Assembly (NCBI GenBank): GCA_031274985.1
Contig: JAISPK010000103.1
Span: forward strand, 1 to 10,576
Length of the DNA: 10,576 nt
Origin: Coriobacteriales bacterium
Lineage (GTDB): Bacteria > Actinomycetota > Coriobacteriia > Coriobacteriales > UBA8131
Direction of reading: 5' to 3'
In this document: one piece after another, positions 1 to 6,965 of the stretch
Position numbering within the stretch: the first letter of the stretch is position 1
Layout of the letters: every line of letters starts with the position of its first letter
Made by a program: the position numbers and the translations under genes
The notes under the pieces: generated by a model
Seen by the model: the letters and a program-made list of their open reading frames with translations, nothing else
The model's database searches: none
Told to the model about the DNA's origin: nothing

Positions 1-150
1 TTTATTTGCTTCGCAAATAGCCCCGCACGCGCTCCAGAACCTTAAATTACCTCTGTCCTTGGCGGGGGTGTTAAGCCGCGTGCTCCAGAACCTTAAATTA
101 CCTCTGTCTCCGGCGGGGGGCTGACTTGCAGCCACTCGACAGAGTCGGCT
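1..150. other. Leader hairpins left of cbiM
   Basis: Two simple stem-loops frame the direct repeats. The first has arms TATTTGC (3-9) and GCAAATA (13-19) with a 3-nt loop. The second has arms AGCCACTC (130-137) and GAGT-C-GGCT (142-150), with loop GACA and one bulged C. Neither is followed by a clear T-run, so I do not call them terminators with confidence; the second could weakly end upstream transcription. I looked for a cobalamin riboswitch core, which often precedes cbiM, and do not see one. Confidence 0.4.
31..119. repeat. Tandem pair of 38-bp imperfect direct repeats (51-bp period)
   Basis: Bases 31-57 and 82-108 are identical over 27 nt (from GCTCCAGAACC to CCTCTGTC). After a 3-nt variable block, 61-68 and 112-119 again match (GGCGGGGG), giving 35 of 38 matches. 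The period is exactly 51 nt, or 17 codons. Copy 1 is also flanked by an inverted pair (CCCCGC 21-26, GCGGGG 62-67), so the unit could fold. With only two copies and a 13-nt gap between units this is not a CRISPR array. It lies upstream of the probable cbiM promoter, so it is more likely tied to whatever lies left of the window or is a dispersed intergenic repeat. Function unknown. Confidence 0.8.
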
Positions 151-167
151 TCTTATAGCAGGCGATG

Positions 168-176
168 TGCTATAGT
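168..176 (+). promoter_or_regulatory. Probable extended -10 promoter of the cbiMQO operon
   Basis: TGC-TATAGT (168-176) is an extended -10 element differing from consensus at one hexamer position. No good -35 is visible about 17 nt upstream, which is tolerated with an extended -10. Transcription would begin near 182, giving a leader of only about 36 nt before the TTG start at 219. That is too short for a riboswitch. Confidence 0.45.
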
Positions 177-218
177 GTTACGAATTGAGAATTAGTAACA
201 TTGTTCTAGGAGAATCCT

Positions 219-1160
219 TTGCACATTCCTGATGGCATGCTCGACACCAAGACCTTTGGCACGCTCTGGGTCGGTGCTGCAGCGGGCATAGGATATGCCA
301 CCTCGTGGACCCGCAGATACTTTAACAGCTCTAAGATCGTCTTGATGGCGGTTATAGCCGCCCTCATCTTTGCTCTGCAAATGCTCAACTTTCCCATTGC
401 TGCCGGTACCAGCGGACATTTTGCCGGCGGCGCGCTGGCAGGCATTGTTCTGGGAGCCTGGCCGGGCACTATCGTTATGGCGGGCGTGCTGTTGGTGCAA
501 GCTTTCTTCTTTGGAGACGGCGGTATCACCACGCTCGGGGCCAATATCGTCAATCTGGGGATAATCGGCTGTTTTGTAGGGGCGCTCGTCAATCAATTAT
601 TCCAGCGCATCAACAAAGGCCTGATAAGCAAGATCGCCGGCGCGTCTCTCGGTGCTTTTTTGGCCGTGGTGTGTTCGTCGGTTGCGGTGGCGCTGGAGCT
701 TTGGGCCAGTGGCAATGCGCAGTTTACCGTGGCTCTTTCCGCCATGGTTTTCTGGCACACTCTCATAGGCATAGGCGAGGCAATCATCACCGGTGGCATC
801 ATCGCTTACGTTGCCAAGGTACGGCCACAAATACTCAGCGAGGGAGAAGAAGGCAGCAGGGAATCGTTCAAAAGCGTTGCCCTGGTGTTAGGGGCCGTGG
901 CGCTCCTGGGCGGGGGCCTCTCGTTTCTCGCTTCGTCCTTTCCCGATGGCCTGGAATACGTATATTTTGAACTGGGCATCGGCACCGCACCTGTCAGTGA
1001 CAGCCCGTTGCTCCCCGCACCCCTCATGAGCTACCTCATACCCGGCGTAGAAAACGAGACACTTTCCGTCATTGGTGCCACTATCATGGGCTCACTCATT
1101 ACCGGGCTGTTGATCTGGGCACTGGCACGCGCCTTGAGCCGCCGTAGAAGTCATGAATAA
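219..1160 (+). CDS. cbiM: ECF transporter substrate-specificity protein CbiM/NikM fused to a PDGLE (CbiN/NikN-like) domain
   Basis: This is the membrane S-component of a cobalt (or nickel) ECF importer. The protein has 313 aa and starts MHIPDG, the family's N-terminal metal-binding signature, in which His2 helps chelate the ion. The second conserved metal-site motif GTSGH is at residues 63-67, and the conserved loop QAFFFGDGG is at 94-102. Residues 1 to about 205 form the multi-helix CbiM domain. A charged linker follows, then a helix, FPDGLE at 241-246, and a last helix near 283-303. This tail is the PDGLE domain that replaces separate CbiN/NikN subunits. The start is TTG: AGGAGA at 208-213 sits 5 nt upstream and HIPDG follows directly. 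It overlaps cbiQ by 8 nt, so the two are translationally coupled. Co versus Ni cannot be decided from sequence alone. Confidence 0.93.
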   Translation: MHIPDGMLDTKTFGTLWVGAAAGIGYATSWTRRYFNSSKIVLMAVIAALIFALQMLNFPIAAGTSGHFAGGALAGIVLGAWPGTIVMAGVLLVQAFFFGDGGITTLGANIVNLGIIGCFVGALVNQLFQRINKGLISKIAGASLGAFLAVVCSSVAVALELWASGNAQFTVALSAMVFWHTLIGIGEAIITGGIIAYVAKVRPQILSEGEEGSRESFKSVALVLGAVALLGGGLSFLASSFPDGLEYVYFELGIGTAPVSDSPLLPAPLMSYLIPGVENETLSVIGATIMGSLITGLLIWALARALSRRRSHE

Positions 1161-1911
1161 ACCTGCCCCCATGAATAAGCCTATCCTCACGAGTAAGCCT
1201 GCGGACAACCTCACTCCCTCGGCCAAGATCGTGGCGGCGGTTGTTGCCGTACTCGGCATAGTGCTGAGCGCGCCGCACAACCTCTTTTCTGTTGCCGGCA
1301 GCATTGCTCTCATCGTGCTGTTGAGCCTTATCGCTCAGGCCGACATCACCAAAATGCTCTTGCGTAGTCTCATCGTGATACCTATTGCGGGCATGATTTC
1401 GCTGTTTTATCCGCTCAGATTTGTGGGGGAGTGGTCAGCGGCAGGTATCGCCGATGCCTATGCGGCCAACTGGCAGCCCATGCTCCAGCTCATCATCACC
1501 CCCTGGCTGGGCATCCTGGTTATGATGCTCCTGGTTCACACCACCTCCCGCCAGCACCTGCTCTTTGGCCTGGAGCGCCTGCACCTTCCTCGCATTTTGG
1601 TGATGATGCTCCGGTTCATGTATCGCTACGTAGATGTCATGCGCGACCAGCTCAAAGCCGCCCATCGCGCCCTGGTGTCACGGGCTCCCTCGCTTTCAAG
1701 ACGCAAGCGGGTGCTGCTGTACGGCAATCTGGCCGGCTCAATGCTCATTCGCGCTTACGACCGGGGGCAGCGCATCTATGCCGCCATGCTTTCGCGCGGC
1801 TTTACCGGGACGCTGCCGCTCGCAGAAATACCCCGCCTGCAGGCAAGTGACTTTCTTTTAATCGCTGGCACTGTGCTCTTTTCCGCAGCGCTTATACTGA
1901 TGCATCTTTAA
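1153..1911 (+). CDS. cbiQ: ECF transporter transmembrane (T) component CbiQ
   Basis: This is the energy-coupling membrane subunit that transmits ATP hydrolysis by CbiO to CbiM. The 252-aa product has hydrophobic segments at about 25-60, 70-88 and 108-130 and near the C-terminus (234-250). Its cytoplasmic coupling region carries two arginine motifs: HRALVSRAP (171-179) and RGQRIYAAMLSRGF (204-217). The latter is the EcfT A-R-G type signature that docks into the ATPase. The ATG at 1153 lies inside the end of cbiM (ATGAATAA overlap). There is little Shine-Dalgarno, so translation probably relies on coupling. A second in-frame ATG at 1171 gives the same MNKP sequence again; which one is used is uncertain. 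The gene sits 17 nt before the cbiO start. Confidence 0.92.
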   Translation: MNKPAPMNKPILTSKPADNLTPSAKIVAAVVAVLGIVLSAPHNLFSVAGSIALIVLLSLIAQADITKMLLRSLIVIPIAGMISLFYPLRFVGEWSAAGIADAYAANWQPMLQLIITPWLGILVMMLLVHTTSRQHLLFGLERLHLPRILVMMLRFMYRYVDVMRDQLKAAHRALVSRAPSLSRRKRVLLYGNLAGSMLIRAYDRGQRIYAAMLSRGFTGTLPLAEIPRLQASDFLLIAGTVLFSAALILMHL

Positions 1912-1912
1912 C

Positions 1913-1931
1913 AAAGGAGTGTGCTGATTTG
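1913..1931 (+). promoter_or_regulatory. Ribosome binding site that fixes the TTG start of cbiO
   Basis: AAAGGAG (1913-1919) lies 9 nt before TTG at 1929. A nearer GTG at 1921 is out of frame with the ABC domain, so TTG at 1929 is the start that gives the full N-terminal strand of the ATPase. Confidence 0.65.
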
Positions 1932-2663
1932 TCCTGTTCCATCATTTATCAAAACGTGCGTTACACCTACTCCGACGGCACCGAGGCGCTCCAAGGGCTG
2001 AGCTTTGAACTGACGCATGGGGAGCATGTGGCCCTGCTCGGTCCCAACGGTGCGGGCAAGTCTACCGCCATGCTGCTCTCCAACGGGGTGCTGATGCCCA
2101 CGAGCGGCACGGTAGAAGTGGGACACCTCATTCTCAGCGACGAGACGTTGGTGCGTATCCGCCAGCGTGTAGGGCTGGTGTTCCAGGACCCCGACGATCA
2201 ACTCTTCATGACCACGGTATTTGACGACGTTGCCTTTGGCCCGCGCAACAAGGGGCTTAACAACCAGGAGGTAAAAGAGCGCGTTACAGAAGCGCTTGAG
2301 GCGGTGTCGCTCTTGCAGGTGCAGAACAAGGCACCGCAAGACCTCTCCTTTGGACAAAAGAAGCGCGTAGCCCTTGCTACCATACTTGCAATGCAACCGG
2401 ACTTTCTCATTCTTGACGAGCCAACGAGCAACCTCGACCCCCGGGGCCGTCGGCAGATGATGACACTTCTCAGCTCTATTCATGCAACCCTGCTTATTGC
2501 AACCCACGACCTCGACATGGTGTGGGAGCTTCTGCCTCGCTCGATCATCCTCGACGAAGGCACCATAGTAGCCGATGGCCCCACAAAAGAACTCCTCCAA
2601 GACGAAGCTCTGCTCACTGCGCACGGACTGGAACTCCCCAGCGCTGTTCGCTTTGCGCGGTAA
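1929..2663 (+). CDS. cbiO: ECF transporter ATP-binding protein CbiO
   Basis: This cytoplasmic ATPase powers the CbiMQ metal importer. The 244-aa single ABC domain is complete. It has Walker A GPNGAGKST (38-46), a Q-loop VFQDPDDQ (84-91) and the signature LSFGQKKR (139-146). Walker B is LILDEP (160-165) with catalytic Glu164, followed by D-loop SNLD (167-170) and switch His193 in ATHDLD. The signature has F in place of the first G of LSGGQ, which is common in the CbiO branch and not a defect. As a single ATPase gene it would act as a homodimer. It is the last gene of the operon. A 167-nt gap follows with no clean T-tailed terminator, only an imperfect long-range pairing of 2668-2676 with 2711-2721. 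Confidence 0.95.
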   Translation: MSCSIIYQNVRYTYSDGTEALQGLSFELTHGEHVALLGPNGAGKSTAMLLSNGVLMPTSGTVEVGHLILSDETLVRIRQRVGLVFQDPDDQLFMTTVFDDVAFGPRNKGLNNQEVKERVTEALEAVSLLQVQNKAPQDLSFGQKKRVALATILAMQPDFLILDEPTSNLDPRGRRQMMTLLSSIHATLLIATHDLDMVWELLPRSIILDEGTIVADGPTKELLQDEALLTAHGLELPSAVRFAR

Positions 2664-2768
2664 GCGGGGAAGGGCGCACGGGCAATAATAATCCAGAAAT
2701 CATCGTCCGACGCCCCCTTCCTCAACAGGCTCCGTTTTCTCGTCGTGTTTGAGGGGCAGCGATTACGG

Positions 2769-2774
2769 TATAGT
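2769..2774 (+). promoter_or_regulatory. Possible -10 element ahead of the lipoprotein gene
   Basis: TATAGT followed by GGTTAA resembles the cbiM -10 neighbourhood (TATAGTGTTA). The best -35-like sequence, GTTTGA at 2747-2752, is 16 nt away but poor. If used, the leader would be about 50 nt. This supports a new transcription unit starting here. Confidence 0.3.
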
Positions 2775-2830
2775 GGTTAACCAGAAGGATTTGCATCAAA
2801 TAGCGTCACAAAGTAGAGAAAGTCACCACT

Positions 2831-4426
2831 ATGCCGTTCAAAACAACAACAACCAGAATGCTTGCCCTGCTTCTCGTGTTTGCCCTGTCTTTAGGCCTTT
2901 CCGGCTGCGGCTCGCTCGCTCGCATCTTAAACCAGCCTGATCCTCCTCGCGCAGACACCAATCCGGTGGAGCTCACCAAGTTGCCCCGCGCTACCGATGA
3001 ATACAAGAGCATCGAGGTTTTTCACGGCAGCTGGGACGAGCCTCAGTACAGCCCTGACCAGAAGGGCTACTTTTACGAGGAGCGCGGCTGGATCTATCTG
3101 CACATCGAAGGCTCAGGAGCCGAGCGCGGCTTTCAATACGGCTGGCTTCTGGCCGATTATCTGCAACTCAACATCAATCACAAGACGGATCTGCTCGCAG
3201 AGCTCTATGCGCTTGACTGGGGATTCTTGAGGGCCAACGCAGACCGCATGTGGGCAAACGCGGTGAGCGACGAAATCAAGGCCGAGCTTGAGGGCATGGT
3301 GCAAGGCGCAACCGAGCGCGGAGCAACGTTTGATTATCTGGACCTGCTGGTATTGAACGGCTATGAAGAACTGCTCTACTGCTGGTTTCCGCTGGTGCAG
3401 GACGAGTATTACCAACAACTTGCACGGGACGGTTCGGGAAGCCAGAGAGACTCGCGGCCTGTTCAGCCTCACATCGGGTACCCCAAACAGGCAAGTGCCC
3501 TCATCGCCACAGGCGATGCTACCGAAGAGGGCGATATCGTTATTGCCCACAACACGCTTGCCTCGTATACCGATGCCGCTTTTGCAAACGTACTGATTGA
3601 CCTCGATCCCCTGGAAGGCCAGCGATTTACCCTGCAGGCAGAGCCGGGATGCATCGCCTCGTTTGGCGAGGTCTACGAGAGCGCAAGCCTCCTTATTGCC
3701 AATACCCGCATCAGCGACTTTACTGCGTATAGCCAAACAGGCACGCCGGAGTTCCTGCGCATCAGACAGGCGGTGCAGTACGCAAAGACGCTCGATGAGT
3801 TTGCCGAGATGCTCACACACAGCAACAATGGCGGCCTGGCCTCCACCTGGTTGGTAGGCGAGCTCAAAACCGGCAGCATCATGAAGCTTGAACTGGGCCT
3901 CGCGTTTATCAACAAAGAAACTCTTACAAACGGGTGCTTTGCAAGCTCCGGTGCTGCAGAAGACAGGCGTATTCTCACGTATGAAACGAGCGAGGGCAAC
4001 TTTATCGATGCCCGCTCCGGCGCCGGCTCACGCTCGGTGCGCCTGGAGGACCTGAGCGATGCCTACACAGACGCCCTCAACGAAGACAGTATAAAGATCA
4101 TCATCGCGGATCATTACGATCAATACCTCAGCAAGGTTGCGGCAAGCTCGCGCAGCGTGTGCGCGCACTTTGAGGCAGACGACGCGCGCTACTCAGCCGA
4201 TTTGCTGAGTACTGCCTACCTGCCCTATGGTACCGTTGACGCTAAGGTTATGAGCACCGGCCTGGCCAAAGAACACACTATTTTGGCTCGCTGGGGTAGT
4301 GCTTGTGGTAGAGCCTTTGATGCAACGGGTTATCTCGAGAAGAATCCGCAATACCGTGCGCTGGAGGCCTTTCTCTATGACAGGCCGTCACAATTCTGGA
4401 ACGAGTTTTATCCCAAGGAGAGCTAA
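2831..4426 (+). CDS. Lipoprotein of the C45/phospholipase-B-like Ntn-hydrolase type, probable nucleophile loss
   Basis: The 531-aa product has a lipoprotein signal: basic N-terminus, hydrophobic core, and lipobox LSGC (23-26), so Cys26 would be lipidated and the protein anchored outside the membrane. The mature part resembles C45-family autoproteolytic acyltransferases/hydrolases. It has an ERGFQYGWLLA block (98-108), a Thr-Gly...Gly...His-Asn block (227-241), PGCIASFG (272-279), NNGGLASTWLVG (332-343), a late VCAHFEADD (443-451) and a closing ACGRAFDATGYL (491-502). Family members usually carry the nucleophile as Cys-Ser-Ala-Phe at the start of the core. Here the matching position reads Ala221-Ser-Ala-Leu (codon GCA). 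It may be inactive, a binding protein, or use another residue. The upstream domain is long (about 190 aa). The ATG has only a weak Shine-Dalgarno. The OatA-like gene starts 18 nt after the stop. Confidence 0.72.
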   Translation: MPFKTTTTRMLALLLVFALSLGLSGCGSLARILNQPDPPRADTNPVELTKLPRATDEYKSIEVFHGSWDEPQYSPDQKGYFYEERGWIYLHIEGSGAERGFQYGWLLADYLQLNINHKTDLLAELYALDWGFLRANADRMWANAVSDEIKAELEGMVQGATERGATFDYLDLLVLNGYEELLYCWFPLVQDEYYQQLARDGSGSQRDSRPVQPHIGYPKQASALIATGDATEEGDIVIAHNTLASYTDAAFANVLIDLDPLEGQRFTLQAEPGCIASFGEVYESASLLIANTRISDFTAYSQTGTPEFLRIRQAVQYAKTLDEFAEMLTHSNNGGLASTWLVGELKTGSIMKLELGLAFINKETLTNGCFASSGAAEDRRILTYETSEGNFIDARSGAGSRSVRLEDLSDAYTDALNEDSIKIIIADHYDQYLSKVAASSRSVCAHFEADDARYSADLLSTAYLPYGTVDAKVMSTGLAKEHTILARWGSACGRAFDATGYLEKNPQYRALEAFLYDRPSQFWNEFYPKES

Positions 4427-4444
4427 AGACAGGACGACGCCGTA

Positions 4445-6427
4445 ATGGCACAGCATGTGGCAGCACACAACCAGGGAACAGCCGGTCGGCTCGCAAAAAA
4501 GCCGCTGACTCACTATGCCTGGTTGTCTTTGCTCAGAGCCTATGGCGTGCTGCTTGTTTTGGTCTACCACTTTTTTCCCTGGCTCATGCCGGGCGGTTTT
4601 ATCGGCGTTGATATCTTTCTGGTGTTTTCCGGCTATCTGATTACCTCGCTGCTGGTAAGCGAGTTCAAAAAAGAGGGAAAGATCGACGTGCTGGCGTTTT
4701 ATAAGCGGCGCTACAGGAGACTTTTTCCTGCGCTCGTTGCTCTGGTGCTGGTGGTCATGACCCTGAGTCTCACTATCCCGGCAGACTTCAGGGCCGACAT
4801 CGTGCGGCAGGTTGCAGCGGTGCTTTCCTGGACCTCCAACTTCTATGAGATAGAGATTGGTCGCTCCTACGCCGACACGCTGCTGCCCCATCTCTTTGTG
4901 CACACCTGGACGCTTTCGGTAGAGATGCACTACTATCTTATCTGGGGGCTGCTCCTCACGCTGATAATGCCTCTGTTTATCAAGACGGCCGCCGACGGCC
5001 GCAAATCCATTGTTCGCTCCCGCAAGGTGATTGCCGTACTCGCAGGCGTTTTGGCCCTCGGCTCTTTTATTGCCATGCAGCTGCTGCTCATGGGCGCAGA
5101 GGATCCCTCCTCCGCCTACTACTCAACGCTTTCGCATGCCTATCCGGTGCTCATCGGGTCGGTTACCGGAGCACTGGCAGGATTTGGCTACAACAGACTC
5201 ATTGCCCTGTTTGAACGCCTCAAGCCCAAGAGGGCGATTATCCTGGTGTCGCTGAGCGTCGCCGGCATCGCGGCCATGGCAATCTTCATCCCGTTTGAAA
5301 ACCGCTTCATGTTTCATGCAGGGATACTCCTCACTGCGCTGCTCGTGAGCCTCATCATTCTCATCGGCAGGGGAGCGCAGGAGACGCTGCAGCATCGCCC
5401 GGAGCCAAAATTGCTTATGTATATAGCAGATAGATCGTACAGCATCTATCTCTTTCATTGGCCGCTCATGATCATTGTGTTGGAATGGGCCCGCTCACTC
5501 TTTGGGAGAGTGTTGGTGGGAGTGAATTTTGCCTACATCACGGTTGCCCTCATTGCCCTGGCGCTGACCTTCCTGGCCGCACACTTGAGCTATCGTTTTG
5601 TTGAGAGACCTTTTTCCAGGAGACGGAGACCTCAAGGAGAAAAGCTTGCTCACAAACACGGAGACAGCACGCGCGGCCATGCCGCCGAGAACAGCCCCTC
5701 TGACAGCAGGAACAAACCTCGCGTCCCCGCCAAAAGACTACTTGGGGCAGTCCTCGGTGCGGTACTCGCTGTTTTTTCAATCGTCGCTCTTAGCACGGCG
5801 CCTCTGCGCACTTCAATCGAGCTGAACTATCAAACGGGCCTGCTTGAGCTCGACCTCAAGCAAATGAATAACGCGCACCTGACCCTTCTGCATACCGGAG
5901 AGGGCGGAAACAGGGGAGGCGAGCCGCAGCTTCTGGTGACCCCCGGATCCATCACCATCGTAGGCGACTCGGTCACCATCTTTCCTGCCGAAGATCTCAC
6001 CAGGCTTACGGATGCTGTTGTCGACGCCGAAGTAAGCAGGGCTATGGTCAACGGCATCAGGATTCTCCAGGAGCTTCAGGAGAGCAGGAGTCTCGGAGAG
6101 TATGTGGTGGTAGCCCTTGCCACCAACGCCCATGCGGACTCCTTTGACAGCGCCGTGACTATCTGCGAAAACCTCGCGCCCGGCCACAAGATGATCTTTG
6201 TCACTGCTTACGGCAATGAGTCGATGGAAGAACTCAATGCTCAACTCCGCACGCTCCCGGATACGTACCCGTTTGTGACCATTGCCGACTGGGCTGCGGC
6301 CATCAGCGGGCAGGAGCACCTCCTTGCTGCGGACGGTTATCACCTTAACGGGCAGGAAGCTATTGATATCTATGTAAACGTCATTCTCAACGCACTAGAG
6401 GAGGCCAAGCATAAACCGGCACGTTAA
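4445..6427 (+). CDS. OatA-like membrane O-acyltransferase (acyltransferase-3 plus SGNH domain)
   Basis: The 660-aa protein has the two-domain layout of peptidoglycan O-acetyltransferase OatA. Residues 25 to about 390 are the acyltransferase-3 membrane domain of about ten helices. It has Arg31 and His42 (in LVYHFF), GVDIFLVFSGYLIT (54-67), RRYRRLFPAL (88-97) and HTWTLSVEMHYY (153-164). A charged, proline-containing cytoplasmic linker (about 388-431) and one more helix (about 432-453) follow. The outer SGNH domain has block I GDSV (Asp508, Ser509), a VVVALATNA block and DGYH (Asp630, His633), so the Ser-His-Asp set is present. OatA moves acetyl groups across the membrane onto muramic acid; the substrate could also be another glycan. 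The ATG at 4445 has a modest AGGA 10 nt upstream. The gene is flanked by exported proteins, which fits cell-wall modification. Confidence 0.85.
   Translation: MAQHVAAHNQGTAGRLAKKPLTHYAWLSLLRAYGVLLVLVYHFFPWLMPGGFIGVDIFLVFSGYLITSLLVSEFKKEGKIDVLAFYKRRYRRLFPALVALVLVVMTLSLTIPADFRADIVRQVAAVLSWTSNFYEIEIGRSYADTLLPHLFVHTWTLSVEMHYYLIWGLLLTLIMPLFIKTAADGRKSIVRSRKVIAVLAGVLALGSFIAMQLLLMGAEDPSSAYYSTLSHAYPVLIGSVTGALAGFGYNRLIALFERLKPKRAIILVSLSVAGIAAMAIFIPFENRFMFHAGILLTALLVSLIILIGRGAQETLQHRPEPKLLMYIADRSYSIYLFHWPLMIIVLEWARSLFGRVLVGVNFAYITVALIALALTFLAAHLSYRFVERPFSRRRRPQGEKLAHKHGDSTRGHAAENSPSDSRNKPRVPAKRLLGAVLGAVLAVFSIVALSTAPLRTSIELNYQTGLLELDLKQMNNAHLTLLHTGEGGNRGGEPQLLVTPGSITIVGDSVTIFPAEDLTRLTDAVVDAEVSRAMVNGIRILQELQESRSLGEYVVVALATNAHADSFDSAVTICENLAPGHKMIFVTAYGNESMEELNAQLRTLPDTYPFVTIADWAAAISGQEHLLAADGYHLNGQEAIDIYVNVILNALEEAKHKPAR
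6399..6413 (+). promoter_or_regulatory. Strong Shine-Dalgarno followed by ATA: candidate AUA start of the MORN gene
   Basis: AGGAGG (6399-6404) is six matches to the anti-SD. Six bases later is ATA (6411-6413), in frame with the MORN gene. Translation from there adds residues MNRHVNKF in front of the hydrophobic core, giving the basic n-region a signal peptide needs. The GTG at 6435 has no Shine-Dalgarno and gives no basic residues. An in-frame stop at 6396-6398 rules out any start further upstream. AUA starts are very rare, and the AGGAGG also encodes Glu codons of the upstream gene, so chance is possible. Confidence 0.45.
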
Positions 6428-6434
6428 CAAATTT

Positions 6435-6965
6435 GTGTTACCTGCTCTTGCTGCGGTGCTTACGGTGGCCCTAGCCGGCATTGCCCTGGCCGCTGTGCAA
6501 CAAGACCCGTATCCGGTCAAAGACCAGAGCGATGCCAGAGGCAACAGCTTTACCGGCGTCTACGACCCCCTTGCCGATGGTTTTGTGGGTCCGGTGCAGG
6601 TGGTCTTTGCAGCCGGCGAGGTATATGACGGCGGCTTTGCAGAAAACCGGTTCAACGGATACGGGGTCTTTGAAGGCGAGAGCACCAACGATGAGGGCGA
6701 ACTCAAAACCTGGCGTTTTGAAGGCACCTTTGAGAACGGTCGCCTTAAAGGAGAGGGCAGCTATAGCGACGACCTGGGAAGCTATGAGGGCCTGTTCAAA
6801 AACTCGCTTCCCGACGGCAGCGGCATCTATCGCTCAAACAGTGGCTGGCGCTACGAAGGAGAATTCCTGGCAGGCAGGATGACCGGCAAAGGCACGGCCT
6901 ACTTAGCTGACGGCAGCGTCTCCAAAGGGGTGTTCGAAGACGGCATGCAGGTAAGCATCGGCTAG
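6435..6965 (+). CDS. Secreted MORN-repeat protein
   Basis: As called from GTG, the protein has 176 aa: a hydrophobic leader (2-20, ending ALAAV), a short linker, then MORN (membrane occupation and recognition nexus) repeats. These are YDGGFAENRFNGYGVF (64-79), FEGTFENGRLKGEGSY (95-110), YEGLFKNSLPDGSGIY (117-132), YEGEFLAGRMTGKGTAY (140-156) and a partial SKGVFEDG (163-170). MORN repeats form a curved beta sheet used for binding lipids, proteins or scaffolding; there is no catalytic motif. The leader suggests export. The conventional start used here lacks a ribosome site and a basic n-region; initiation at ATA 6411 (184 aa) would fix both. It is 7 nt after the OatA-like gene, so very likely its operon partner, perhaps an accessory factor. 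Confidence 0.82.
   Translation: MLPALAAVLTVALAGIALAAVQQDPYPVKDQSDARGNSFTGVYDPLADGFVGPVQVVFAAGEVYDGGFAENRFNGYGVFEGESTNDEGELKTWRFEGTFENGRLKGEGSYSDDLGSYEGLFKNSLPDGSGIYRSNSGWRYEGEFLAGRMTGKGTAYLADGSVSKGVFEDGMQVSIG

Noticed and set aside
31..119. CRISPR array from the direct repeats
   Set aside because: Only two copies, a gap of about 13 nt between units, and internal mismatches; no cas genes.
1..218. Cobalamin riboswitch before cbiM
   Set aside because: The conserved core and B12-box sequences are not recognisable in either strand of the visible leader.
1908..2624. 238-aa minus-strand frame opposite cbiO
   Set aside because: Antisense shadow of a clear ABC ATPase with all motifs on the + strand.
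2668..2721. Terminator after cbiO
   Set aside because: The arms pair only imperfectly across a 34-nt loop and no T-run follows.
3113..3820. 235-aa minus-strand frame opposite the lipoprotein gene
   Set aside because: Antisense shadow; composition reflects reversed codons of the + strand gene.
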